DNA of 64,000 bases, taken from NCBI RefSeq assembly GCF_010731855.1, contig NZ_AP022620.1, positions 2,294,001-2,358,000 of the forward strand, read 5' to 3'. The notes under the pieces were generated by a model, which saw only the letters and a list, made by a program, of their open reading frames with translations, was not told where the DNA came from and did not search any database. Both the position numbers and the translations under genes were made by a program. Of the stretch, positions 28,840 through 37,510 are shown one piece after another (within the stretch, counting starts at the first letter, position 1; each line of letters begins with the position of its first letter). Source of the DNA: Mycolicibacterium anyangense. Lineage in GTDB: Bacteria > Actinomycetota > Actinomycetes > Mycobacteriales > Mycobacteriaceae.

Positions 28840-29247
28840 TCAGGCGTCGCCGCGGACCCAGATCGACTCGTTGTTCTGAATCGCGCAGGTGAGGAACAAG
28901 CCGTCGGGGGCCTGGGCGACGTCGTCCTCGTAGCCGGTGCAGTTGGTGTTGAACTCCTTGACACCGACCATCGGGGGCGAGCGGAAGTAGCGCGGCTCCA
29001 GGCGCCGCGGCGACCCACAGAAAATCAGCCGGCCCCAGTTGTTGCGGGTGTCGACGCCGAAAACGTAGTACGAGGTGTCGCTGCACGGCGCACCGAGCTC
29101 CACCCCCGCCGTGATACCGGGAGTGCAGAACGCGTCATTGCACTCGGTGGCATTGATCGGCGCCCCGGCCGGGTCTGCGGATGCCGGCGCAGGCAGCAGC
29201 AGACCAGCTACAAGGGGCGCGGCCAAAGCTACGACGGTCTTTCGCAC
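28840..29247 (-). CDS. Small secreted protein of unknown function
   Basis: A 135-residue protein with a clear signal peptide (RKTVVALAAPLVAGLLLPAPASA, cleavage before DPAG). The mature part has an even number of cysteines (CNDAFC, APCSDTS, IFCGSP, NCTGY, LTCAIQ), suggesting three disulfides. The GTG start at 29247 lies after GGAG. It is convergent with the gene at 28334. The fold is not recognised. Confidence 0.72.
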   Translation of the reverse strand: MRKTVVALAAPLVAGLLLPAPASADPAGAPINATECNDAFCTPGITAGVELGAPCSDTSYYVFGVDTRNNWGRLIFCGSPRRLEPRYFRSPPMVGVKEFNTNCTGYEDDVAQAPDGLFLTCAIQNNESIWVRGDA

Positions 29248-29372
29248 TCCGACACCATCGCATATTCGGTGCGTGAATTTTCCCGCTCTGACCAGATAAT
29301 GGGACTGTGAAATGCTAGGTGGCAGTGCTAACGTCGCGGTCCGCAGTCGACCGCGCAGGACGAGGAGGTCCG

Positions 29373-30089
29373 ATGCCGCCCGGCAAGCGTGAGCCCGAGA
29401 CGCCAGACGCCGACGGCACCCTCGTGTCCGCCGACGCTGCCGAGGCAGCCGCGGCCGAGGCTCACGCGCGTGCCGAAGCCGCTCGAGCCCGCGCCGAGGA
29501 ACTGCGCCGCAAGCTGGAAGCGGCCGGTGACGACGCCGACGTGCCAGATGTCGAAGACACCACCGCCGCGACGGATGCCGCGGTCAGACGCCGGCTTCGG
29601 CCGCCGTCCGGTCGGGCGCTCGCGGCCGCCCTGGTGGTGCTGGTCATCGCCGGCCTGCTCGGCGCGACCGGGTACATGCTGTGGGAACACGGCAAAGCCG
29701 AGGCCCACCGGCAGCGCAGCGCCGAGTACGCCGCTGCCGCCCGCCAAGGCGTGGTCAACCTGATGTCGATGGACTACAACCAGGCCAAGGAGAGCGTGCA
29801 GCGGGTCATCGACGACTCGGTGGGCAAGTTCCAGAACAACTTCAAGGAGAACTCCGCGGACCTGATCAAGGCGCTGCAGGAATCGAAGATGGTCACCAAG
29901 GTGACTGTCAATGACGCCGCTGTGGAAGAGATGGACGACGAGAGCGCCGAAGTGCTGGTGGCCGCGACCTCACACCGCGAAGGGCCCGACGCGCCCAAGG
30001 AGGACCAGCAGCCTCGGGTCTGGCGGGTGGTGGTCAGCCTGCAGCGCGACGGCGGCCAGATCAAGATGTCGGATATCGAATTCTCGTGA
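29373..30089 (+). CDS. Orphan Mce-associated membrane protein
   Basis: A 238-residue paralogue of the gene at 27331: an Ala/Glu-rich coiled coil (AAEAHARAEAARARAEELRRKLE), one transmembrane helix (ALAAALVVLVIAGLLGATGYMLW), then LMSMDYNQAKESVQRVIDDSVGKFQNNF and a terminal WRVVVSLQRDGGQIKMSDIEF. The ATG at 29373 has GAGGAGG at 29362-29368; the GTG at 29319 was rejected for lack of a site. Its stop overlaps the hydrolase start as GTGA. Confidence 0.86.
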   Translation: MPPGKREPETPDADGTLVSADAAEAAAAEAHARAEAARARAEELRRKLEAAGDDADVPDVEDTTAATDAAVRRRLRPPSGRALAAALVVLVIAGLLGATGYMLWEHGKAEAHRQRSAEYAAAARQGVVNLMSMDYNQAKESVQRVIDDSVGKFQNNFKENSADLIKALQESKMVTKVTVNDAAVEEMDDESAEVLVAATSHREGPDAPKEDQQPRVWRVVVSLQRDGGQIKMSDIEFS

Positions 30090-30946
30090 CCGCCGCGCCC
30101 GTCCCGGTTCGCCGGGTCGTGCCGGTGGACGGCATCCCGATGTCGGGTCTGCTGGCCGAGGCCGCCGAACCCAAGGCGGTGATCGTCGCGCTGCACGGCG
30201 GTGCCTCGTCGGCGGCCTACTTCGACTGCCCGGGCCATCCGGAGCTGTCGCTGCTGCGGGCGGCTGCCGCAACGGGTTTCACTGCCCTGGCCCTGGACCG
30301 CCCCGGCTACGGGACCAGCGCGTCGTACGCCGACCAGATGTGGGATCCGGCCCGTCGGGTCGAATTGGTCTGTGCCGCAATCGATGTGGTATTGAGACAG
30401 CGATCGCGCGGCGCGGGCGTCTTCGTCATGGCGCACTCCAATGGCTGCGAGCTTGCGCTGCGGATTGCCGTCACTGACCGGGCGTCCGAGGTGCTGGGTG
30501 TGGAGCTGGCCGGAACCGGTGTGCGCCGACACCCGGCGGCACGCTCGATCCTCGAGCAAGCCCCCTCGGCGCATCGTCCGGCCGGTTTGCGCGAACTGAT
30601 CTGGGCGCCCTCCGAACTGTATCCCGACGACGTCGTCAATGCCGTCGGCGTCACCGGCTCGCCCCCGCAGGACGCCGAGGTGTCGGCGAACTGGGCCGCC
30701 CGGGACCTTCCGGACCTGGCGGCCCGGGTACACGTGCCGGTGCGTGTCACCGCGGCCGAACACGAGCGGTTCTGGGACTGCAGCCCCGAGTCGCTGGCGC
30801 AAATCACCGCGATGTTCGGCGCGTCACCGCGCGTCGAGATCAACCAACAGGCCGGGTGCGGCCACAACCTCAGCCTCGGATTGGCCGCCGCGCAGTACCA
30901 CTCGGGGGTGCTGGCCTTCGTCCAGCAGTGCATCGACGCCGGCTAG
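30086..30946 (+). CDS. Alpha/beta hydrolase
   Basis: A 286-residue alpha/beta-hydrolase-fold protein. VIVALHGGASSAAYFD forms the oxyanion strand-loop, LALDRPGYGTSA follows, and VMAHSNGCELALRIA carries the nucleophile elbow (Ser in HSNG). The acid is probably in the VPVRVTAAEHERFWD region and the histidine in AGCGHNLSLGL. No signal peptide is seen, and the substrate is unknown. It starts with GTG overlapping the Mce-associated gene's stop (GTGA), so both are co-translated. Confidence 0.85.
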   Translation: MTAAPVPVRRVVPVDGIPMSGLLAEAAEPKAVIVALHGGASSAAYFDCPGHPELSLLRAAAATGFTALALDRPGYGTSASYADQMWDPARRVELVCAAIDVVLRQRSRGAGVFVMAHSNGCELALRIAVTDRASEVLGVELAGTGVRRHPAARSILEQAPSAHRPAGLRELIWAPSELYPDDVVNAVGVTGSPPQDAEVSANWAARDLPDLAARVHVPVRVTAAEHERFWDCSPESLAQITAMFGASPRVEINQQAGCGHNLSLGLAAAQYHSGVLAFVQQCIDAG

Positions 30947-30954
30947 ATCCTCCG

Positions 30955-32100
30955 TCAGCCCAGCAACTCGACAACGGTGGCGTTGGCGGTACCGCCGCCC
31001 TCACACATCGTCTGCAGACCGTAGCGAATGTTGTTGTCGCGCATGTGGTGCAGCATCCGGGTCATCAGCACCGCACCGGAACCGCCGAGCGGGTGGCCCA
31101 GCGCGATCGCCCCGCCCAGTGGGTTCAGCCGCTGGGCATCGGCGCCGATATCGGCCAGCCACGCCAGCGGAACCGGGGCGAAGGCTTCGTTGACCTCGAA
31201 CACCCCGATGTCGCCGACGGACAGGCCGGTCTTGGCCAGCACCTTCTCGGTTGCCGGGATCGGGCCGGTGAGCATCAGCACCGGGTTCGCGCCGGCCACC
31301 GCTCCGGCGACGTAGCGGGCGATCGGCGTCCAGCCCTGGGCGGCAGCGTGTTCGGCCGAGGTCACCAGCAGGGCCGCCGCGCCATCGGAGATCTGTGAGG
31401 AGTTGCCGGCGTGGATCACGCCGTCGTCGGTGAAGGCCGGCTTGAGGGCGGCGAGCTTCTCGGCGGTGGTTCCCCGCCGGATACCTTCATCGGCGGTGAC
31501 GGCGCCGCCATCGGTGGGCACCGCCACGATCTGACGGTCGAATGCCCCGTGGTCCTGGGCGGCGGCAGCCAACTCATGCGAACGCGCCGAGTACTCGTCA
31601 AGATCGGTGCGCGACAAGCCCCACTTCTGGGCGATCAGCTCCGCCGAGATACCCTGGTTGAAGGAGAAATCATCATACCGGGCAAGCGCTTTGGGCCCGT
31701 ACGGCATACCGGTGGCACGCGCCGAGCCGAGCGGAACGCGGCTCATCACCTCCACCCCGCCGGCCACGACGACGTCCTGCTGCCCGCTCATCACGGCCTG
31801 GGCCGCGAAATCCAGCGCCTGCTGGCTGGATCCGCAGGCGCGGTTCACGGTGGTCCCCGGGATGGACTCCGGCCAGCCCGCCGCCAGCACCGAGAACCGG
31901 CCGATATTGCTGGACTGGTCACCCACCTGGGAAACACACCCCCACACCACATCGTCGACGGTCGATGGATCCAGGCCGGTCCGCTGCGCCAGGGCGTTGA
32001 GCACGACGGCCGATAGGTCGGCGGCGTGCACCCCGGACAGTCCGCCGTTGCGCTTGCCGACCGGTGTGCGTACCGCCTCGACGATCACCGCATCCCGCAT
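30955..32100 (-). CDS. Acetyl-CoA C-acetyltransferase (thiolase)
   Basis: A 381-residue thiolase, cleaving 3-ketoacyl-CoA or condensing acetyl-CoA. The nucleophilic cysteine is in NRACGSSQQALDFAAQ (about residue 88). The catalytic histidine is in GHPLGGSGA and the second cysteine in MCEGGGTANATVVE. The start MRDAVIVEAVRTPVGKRNG is standard. The CoA-transferase gene lies 16 bases upstream in the same direction, and an acetoacetyl-CoA synthetase gene is divergent, so the set fits ketoacid or beta-oxidation metabolism. Confidence 0.93.
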   Translation of the reverse strand: MRDAVIVEAVRTPVGKRNGGLSGVHAADLSAVVLNALAQRTGLDPSTVDDVVWGCVSQVGDQSSNIGRFSVLAAGWPESIPGTTVNRACGSSQQALDFAAQAVMSGQQDVVVAGGVEVMSRVPLGSARATGMPYGPKALARYDDFSFNQGISAELIAQKWGLSRTDLDEYSARSHELAAAAQDHGAFDRQIVAVPTDGGAVTADEGIRRGTTAEKLAALKPAFTDDGVIHAGNSSQISDGAAALLVTSAEHAAAQGWTPIARYVAGAVAGANPVLMLTGPIPATEKVLAKTGLSVGDIGVFEVNEAFAPVPLAWLADIGADAQRLNPLGGAIALGHPLGGSGAVLMTRMLHHMRDNNIRYGLQTMCEGGGTANATVVELLG

Positions 32101-32116
32101 GGCCTCTCCTCACTGT

Positions 32117-33331
32117 TCACGCGATGGCCCCCTGCTGACGCAGCCGGTCGATCTCCTCGCCCGACAGCCCCAGCTCGCTGAGCACCGCATCGGTGTGCTC
32201 ACCGAGACCGGGTACCGGGCCCATCGGTTGTTCGTAACCCTCGATGATCGGCGGCGGCAGGATCGCCTCGATGGGGCCGCTCGTGGTGGCAACGGTGCGC
32301 CAACGGTCGCGGGCACTCAGCTGCGGGTGCGTGAGGACCTCACTGGGCAGGTTGTAGCGGGCGTTGCCGATACCGGCCGCATCTGCCGTCTTCTGGATAT
32401 GGTCGAGATCGTATCTGGCACACCATGTTCGGATGGCATCGTCGAGGATGTCCCGGTTGGCCACCCGATCCGAGTTGGACGCGAAGCGCGGATCGTCGGC
32501 CAGGTCGGGACGGTCGATGATCTCGCGGGCCAGCCGCTGCCATTCGTGATCGTTGGTGGTACCGAGCACGACGGTCTGCCCGTCGGACGTCTCGTAGGCC
32601 CCGTAGGGCGCGACCGCCGGTGAGCCCATCCCAAGGGGCTGTTGGTCGATCCCGGAGTGCTGGGTGTAGGTCAGGGGATAGCCCATCAGGTCCATCATCG
32701 TGTCGAACAGGCTCACGCTGACCGCCCCGCCGCGGCGGCCCCCCTGGTGGCGCGAGTAGAGCAACGCCATGATCGACAGCGCCGAATACAGGCCACTGGA
32801 GATGTCGGCGATCGGCGGCCCCGGTTTGGCCGGCATCCCGGGATGCCCGGTGACCGCGCACGACCCGGATTCTGCCTGGGTGAGCAGGTCATAGGCCCGC
32901 TTGGACGACAGCGGACCGCCGGCGCCGTAGCCGTCGATCTCGACGGCGATCACGTCGGGATGCCGCTGCCGCAGCTGCTGCGCCGAGATACCGAGCCGGG
33001 CGGTGGAGCCGGGAGCCAGATTCGACACCAGGACGTCGGCGCGCTCCAGCAACCGGTGCAGGACATCAAGTCCGGCAGCTGATTTCAGATCCAGAACCAC
33101 AGATTCCTTGTTGCGGTTGGCCCAGACGAAGTGCGCGGCCAGTCCGCCAGGGCCGTTGACGACATCGTCGTAGTGCCGGGCGAAATCTCCGCCCGCCGGG
33201 TTCTCCACCTTGATCACCCGGGCACCGAAGTCGGCGAGGACCCGGGTGCACATCGGTGCGGATACGGCCTGTTCGAGGGCCACGACGGTGACCCCGGCCA
33301 GCGGGGCGGCCGGTTGGTCGGCAGACGACAT
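32117..33331 (-). CDS. CaiB/BaiF (family III) CoA-transferase
   Basis: A 404-residue family III CoA-transferase. LAGVTVVALEQAVSAPMCTRVLADFGARVIKVE is the N-terminal nucleotide/CoA-binding strand pattern. The catalytic aspartate is in GPPIADISSGLYSALSI. RSYLA-type C-terminal residues close the ring. ATG 33331 (MSSADQ) was preferred over the adjacent GTG 33334. It is transcribed with the thiolase and is divergent from the acetoacetyl-CoA synthetase gene. The donor and acceptor acids are unknown. Confidence 0.92.
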   Translation of the reverse strand: MSSADQPAAPLAGVTVVALEQAVSAPMCTRVLADFGARVIKVENPAGGDFARHYDDVVNGPGGLAAHFVWANRNKESVVLDLKSAAGLDVLHRLLERADVLVSNLAPGSTARLGISAQQLRQRHPDVIAVEIDGYGAGGPLSSKRAYDLLTQAESGSCAVTGHPGMPAKPGPPIADISSGLYSALSIMALLYSRHQGGRRGGAVSVSLFDTMMDLMGYPLTYTQHSGIDQQPLGMGSPAVAPYGAYETSDGQTVVLGTTNDHEWQRLAREIIDRPDLADDPRFASNSDRVANRDILDDAIRTWCARYDLDHIQKTADAAGIGNARYNLPSEVLTHPQLSARDRWRTVATTSGPIEAILPPPIIEGYEQPMGPVPGLGEHTDAVLSELGLSGEEIDRLRQQGAIA

Positions 33332-33425
33332 CACCTCACCATACGGAGGGTGATCTCGGCGTCCGTCCGTAGTCCATGCATCGATGCGCTCACGTTAGGC
33401 TCACAGCACGCCGGAGAGGAGCACC

Positions 33426-35372
33426 GTGTCGCGCACTGACAGGCCAGCGGATACCGAGCCGAGGTGGCGGCGATTCGCTGCCACCACTGCCGCGCGCCAT
33501 GGCGCGCCCGCCGGCGGCTACCCCGAATTGTGGCAGTGGTCGGTCGAACATCCGGCCCGGTTCTGGCGAGCCGTCTGGGAGCACTTCGACGTCCTGGCGT
33601 CCGTCGCTCCGGCACCGGGTGAAACCGGAGTGTTGGCCGATCCGACCATGCCCGGCGCACAGTGGTTTCCCGGCGTCACCCTCAACTACGTCGACCAGAT
33701 CATGCGGCACACCTGCGCACGCACCGGGGCGGCGATCATCGGGATCGACCAAGACGGCGCCCGCACCGAGATCGCCTGGCCAGACCTGGCGGGTCAGGTC
33801 GGCGCGGTGGCCGCCGAACTGCGCCGCCTCGGTGTGGGCAGCGGCGACACCGTGGCGGGCTACCTGCCCGACATCGCGGAGGCGATGATCGCCTTCCTGG
33901 CGACGGCGGCGATCGGCGCGGTGTGGTCGGCGTGCGGCCAGGACTACGCACCGCAGGGTGCCGCGTCCCGGCTGGCTCAACTGAAGCCGAAAGTCCTGTT
34001 CAGCGCCGATGGGTACCAGTTCAACGATCGGTGGATCGACAAACGTTCGGACACAGCCGAATTGGTGGACCTGCTCGACGGTGTGCAGCTCGTGCTGCTG
34101 GACGGCCAGGCCTACCGCGACCTGATCGCCGAGCCGGTAACGCCCGAGGTGACGCCGGTGCCGTTCGACCATCCACTGTGGGTGCTGTTCAGTTCCGGAA
34201 CCACCGGGCGACCCAAAGGCATCGTCCACGGCCACGGCGGGGTGGTCCTCGAGCACCTCAAAGCCGCTGCGCTGCATGCCGATCTGGGACCCGATGACGT
34301 CTTCTTCTGGCAGACCGCCTTGAGCTGGATGATGTGGAACTTCCGTATCGCCGGCCTGCTGTGCGGCTCCACGGTGGTCTGTTACAGCGGGCATCCGCTC
34401 CACCCCGACGCCGATCGGCTGTGGCAGATCGTGCAGGACGAGGCGGTCACCTACTTCGGTACCAGTCCGGGCCATCTGCTGGCCTGCCGCAAGGCCGGCC
34501 TGCATCCCGGTGCCGCCCACGATCTGAGCCGGCTGAACACCATCGGGAGCACCGGGTCGCCACTGCCGGCAGATCTCTTCGAGTGGGTGCACGACGAAGT
34601 CGGCGAACACGTCGCGGTGTCGTCGATCAGCGGCGGGACCGACGTGGTGACCGCGTTCGCCGGCGGAACGGCCGGCCTGCCCGTGATCGCTGGTGAACTG
34701 ACCGTGCGCTACCTCGGCGTCGGCCTGCACAGCTGGTCACCGGAACGCCGACCGCTGATCGGCGACGTCGGCGAGATGGTGATCACCACGGCGATGCCGT
34801 CCATGCCCGTCGGGTTCTGGGACGACAACGATGGAGCACGTTATCGCGCAGCATATTTCGATCACCACTGGGCTGACGGACCAGATCCGCACGTGTGGCG
34901 TCACGGCGACTGGGTGACGGTCACCGATCACGGTTCGCTGGTGATCCACGGTCGCAGCGACGCCACCCTGAACCGGCACGGGATCCGGATGGGGTCGGCC
35001 GACATCTACGAGGTGGTCGAGGCGATCGACGCCGTCACCGAAGCCTTCGTCCTCGGGATCGACGGCCCCGACGGCGCGTATTGGATGCCGCTGTTCGTCA
35101 CGCTGGCCGACGGGCACGAACTCGACGACGACCTGGTGAGCACCATCCGCACGGCGGTCAGGACCTCCTTGTCCCCGCGCCACGTCCCCGACGACGTCAT
35201 CGCCGCGCCCGGTATCCCGCACACCCGGACCGGTAAGAAACTCGAGGTACCCGTCACCGCCATCATGGCCGGGCACCGCGACGTGTCGCTGGACCCGCGG
35301 TCGATCGACAACCCCGACCTCATCGACTGGTACGCCGAGCAGGGCCGGGCCCACCGCTGGACCGCCGACTGA
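33426..35372 (+). CDS. Acetoacetate--CoA ligase
   Basis: A 648-residue acyl-adenylate ligase of the acetoacetyl-CoA synthetase group: an N-terminal ACAS segment (YPELWQWSVEHPARFWRAVWEHFDV), ATP loop LFSSGTTGRPKGIVHGHGG (about residue 255), and TLNRHGIRMGSADIYEVVE with the C-terminal lysine region PHTRTGKKLEVPVT. It activates acetoacetate with ATP and CoA. The GTG start at 33426 follows GGAGAGG. The flanking thiolase and CoA-transferase support ketone-body or short-chain ketoacid use. Confidence 0.93.
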   Translation: MSRTDRPADTEPRWRRFAATTAARHGAPAGGYPELWQWSVEHPARFWRAVWEHFDVLASVAPAPGETGVLADPTMPGAQWFPGVTLNYVDQIMRHTCARTGAAIIGIDQDGARTEIAWPDLAGQVGAVAAELRRLGVGSGDTVAGYLPDIAEAMIAFLATAAIGAVWSACGQDYAPQGAASRLAQLKPKVLFSADGYQFNDRWIDKRSDTAELVDLLDGVQLVLLDGQAYRDLIAEPVTPEVTPVPFDHPLWVLFSSGTTGRPKGIVHGHGGVVLEHLKAAALHADLGPDDVFFWQTALSWMMWNFRIAGLLCGSTVVCYSGHPLHPDADRLWQIVQDEAVTYFGTSPGHLLACRKAGLHPGAAHDLSRLNTIGSTGSPLPADLFEWVHDEVGEHVAVSSISGGTDVVTAFAGGTAGLPVIAGELTVRYLGVGLHSWSPERRPLIGDVGEMVITTAMPSMPVGFWDDNDGARYRAAYFDHHWADGPDPHVWRHGDWVTVTDHGSLVIHGRSDATLNRHGIRMGSADIYEVVEAIDAVTEAFVLGIDGPDGAYWMPLFVTLADGHELDDDLVSTIRTAVRTSLSPRHVPDDVIAAPGIPHTRTGKKLEVPVTAIMAGHRDVSLDPRSIDNPDLIDWYAEQGRAHRWTAD

Positions 35373-35458
35373 GGGGCAGCACCCCAGGACGGGGCGGCTC
35401 TGCAGAACCGGCGCCCACGATTCGACTAGATTCGAAGCACCGGCTTGGGAGGTGCACC

Positions 35459-35719
35459 GTGATCAAACTAGAACTGCCCTACGTCACCGTCATGGTCGAC
35501 GACCGCGTTCGCAACCGGATGGCCCGCGCCGGCGACCGGTTGCGGCTGGCGCTGACCGGTTACCTGCGCACCGCCGCCGACGAGGCCGACGGCCTGGGCC
35601 GCCGAGCCAGCGCAGCCTGCCAGACGGCCGCCACCCGTGTCGATACCGCCATGGCCGCGGCCAGCAACCGGATCGCCCCGGAGCCCCCGACCCAGACCCC
35701 GACCCTGAAGGTGGTCTGA
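35459..35719 (+). CDS. Small hypothetical protein
   Basis: An 86-residue, largely helical protein with no signal peptide or membrane span. It has a beta-like start (IKLELPYVTVMVDD) and an amphipathic Ala/Arg-rich body, then a Pro-rich tail (PEPPTQTPTLKVV). The GTG start at 35459 follows GGGAGG. It ends 1 base before the SDR gene, which supports it being real and co-transcribed. I do not recognise a family. Confidence 0.65.
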   Translation: MIKLELPYVTVMVDDRVRNRMARAGDRLRLALTGYLRTAADEADGLGRRASAACQTAATRVDTAMAAASNRIAPEPPTQTPTLKVV

Positions 35720-35720
35720 G

Positions 35721-36506
35721 GTGGCCGACCGGTCGGTCTTCATCACCGGCGCCGCAGCCGGGATCGGCCGCGCCACGGCCCTGCTCTACGCCGGCAACGG
35801 CTACCGGGTCGGGGCCTACGACATCGACCTGGCCGGCCTGGAGTCCCTGCGTGCGGAGATCACCGCCGCCGGTGGCGAGGTCGTGATCGGGAAGCTCGAC
35901 GTCACCGACGCCACGCAGTGGTCCGAACAACTCGCGGCATTCACCGCACCGTCGGGCCGGCTCGACATCCTGGTCAACAACGCCGGTGTGCTGGCCAACG
36001 GCGCCTTCGCCGACATCCCGCTGGCCACGCACCGGCGGATGATCGACATCAACGTCTACGGCGCGCTGGCCGGCCTGCACGAGGCGTTCCGCTATCTGCG
36101 CGACACCCCGAACGCGCAGGTCGTCAACATGTGCTCGGCCTCAGCGCTGTACGGCCAGCCGGAGCTGGCCACCTATTCGGCCACCAAGTTCGCGCTGCGG
36201 GCGCTCACCGAGGCGTTGGAGCTGGAGTGGCGTCCGCACGGCATCCGGGTGGTCGCCATGTGGCCGCTGTTCGTGCAGACGGCGATGACCGACGGGGTGG
36301 AGACCGGCAGTACCAAGTCACTCGGCGTTAACCTTCAACCCGCGGATGTGGCCGAGGCGGTGTTCGCGGTGACCCAGAGCCGCCGCCGGTGGCTGCCGAG
36401 AGTGCACTATCCGGTGGGACGGCAGACCAAGGTGCTGGCGGCCCTGTCGCAGGTGTCCCCGAACTGGACGCAGCGCCTGATGATCAAGGCGCTGACCGGC
36501 AGCTAG
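35721..36506 (+). CDS. SDR family oxidoreductase
   Basis: A 261-residue classical short-chain dehydrogenase. The cofactor loop is TGAAAGIGRATALLYA, with GAYDIDLAGL suggesting NAD(H) preference (Asp after beta 2). NNAGVL and the catalytic Tyr/Lys in YSATKFALRAL are present with the upstream Ser (SASALYG). A C-terminal basic hydrophobic tail may associate with membrane. The GTG start is right after the small protein. The stop shares CTAG with the convergent secreted-protein gene. Confidence 0.92.
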   Translation: MADRSVFITGAAAGIGRATALLYAGNGYRVGAYDIDLAGLESLRAEITAAGGEVVIGKLDVTDATQWSEQLAAFTAPSGRLDILVNNAGVLANGAFADIPLATHRRMIDINVYGALAGLHEAFRYLRDTPNAQVVNMCSASALYGQPELATYSATKFALRALTEALELEWRPHGIRVVAMWPLFVQTAMTDGVETGSTKSLGVNLQPADVAEAVFAVTQSRRRWLPRVHYPVGRQTKVLAALSQVSPNWTQRLMIKALTGS

Positions 36507-36769
36507 CCCACCGACGACGATGGCTTGCGCGGCGGCTGCTGGTTCTGGGTGAACGACCGGCACAGCCCGAGATTGCTTGCCACACAAGGGACTCCGTTGA
36601 TGGTGGGCGCGCTGCCCTGCAGATAGCACTGGCCGGTGTACTGGTTGTTCAGGTGCCCCGGCGGGCATGCGTTGGCGGTACCCGGCGCGGCCGCCAGCAG
36701 CCCACCCGCCAGCACCACCGCCGCCACGGCATGCGCGGCCAGCTTCCGGACTCGAATCCTCGCCGTCAT
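36503..36769 (-). CDS. Small cysteine-containing secreted protein
   Basis: An 88-residue protein with a signal peptide (VRKLAAHAVAAVVLAGGLLAAAPGTANA) and a short mature domain of about 55 residues. Its four cysteines (ACPPGHLNNQYTGQCY, VPCVASNLGLCRSF) would form two disulfides. The tail is Gln/Pro-rich. Function unknown. The stop overlaps the SDR stop in CTAG. Confidence 0.75.
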   Translation of the reverse strand: MTARIRVRKLAAHAVAAVVLAGGLLAAAPGTANACPPGHLNNQYTGQCYLQGSAPTINGVPCVASNLGLCRSFTQNQQPPRKPSSSVG

Positions 36770-36836
36770 CTCACGTCACCTGGGCAGAATCGTACGCGCA
36801 GGCACCGTCGCTGCCCGGGTGGCTAGGATCGCGGCC

Positions 36837-37358
36837 ATGCCAGAGCCGACCGTCGACGACGACTCCCCCGCCGCCCGCACCCAGCCCGCCTCGGCGCCGT
36901 CCGCCCCGCGGTGGATCGCCCCGGCCGCGCTGGTGATCGCACTGGTCGCGGCGGCCACGGCCGGCTGGGCTGCCCTGCGACCGGCCCCCGCCCCTGAAAA
37001 GCCAGCCGCCGAAGCGCCCTCGGCGGAGGATAAAGCCAACGCCTGCAGCGCTTTTCAGGTTGTGACCGCTGCTGTGGCATTGCAGACCCACGGCGATGCG
37101 GGCACCGATCCGGCCGCCATCCAGGCGGTCGCCGCCAACGCGCGGCTCGCGATGGCCGGCGGCGGAACCTACCTGCTCGCCAAGACGGGGGCGGGCACAC
37201 CTCCCGAACTCGCCGACGCGATCCGGTCGTTCGCGGGCAGCCTGCAGGACATCGCGATCAACGCGCTCGCCGGGGTGACCAACGACAACCCTGCCCAGGC
37301 GGCCAGGCTGCACGACGCCGAGGCCACCAACGCCAAGATCGCCGCCCTCTGCAAGTAG
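36837..37358 (+). CDS. Membrane-anchored hypothetical protein
   Basis: A 173-residue protein with a Pro-rich cytoplasmic N-terminus, one transmembrane helix (WIAPAALVIALVAAATAGWAAL, about residues 30-50) and a helical extracytoplasmic domain with two cysteines (KANACSAFQVV and IAALCK at the very end), probably disulfide-linked. ATG 36837 was chosen; the frame extends upstream to 36636 but there overlaps the secreted-protein gene on the other strand. Function unknown. Confidence 0.75.
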   Translation: MPEPTVDDDSPAARTQPASAPSAPRWIAPAALVIALVAAATAGWAALRPAPAPEKPAAEAPSAEDKANACSAFQVVTAAVALQTHGDAGTDPAAIQAVAANARLAMAGGGTYLLAKTGAGTPPELADAIRSFAGSLQDIAINALAGVTNDNPAQAARLHDAEATNAKIAALCK

Positions 37359-37510
37359 CCGTCGACGCCTTTTCTGAAAACTTGAGTTCGCTTTGCGTTT
37401 GCCCGATGTTCGGCCGCGCGCCGCAAAGCAGCAAGTCCCGGGTAAGCCGGGTCTTCTTGGATTTCTTTCGCGCACTCGCTGCACCTAACGGCAGTACTTC
37501 CTCGAAGGGG

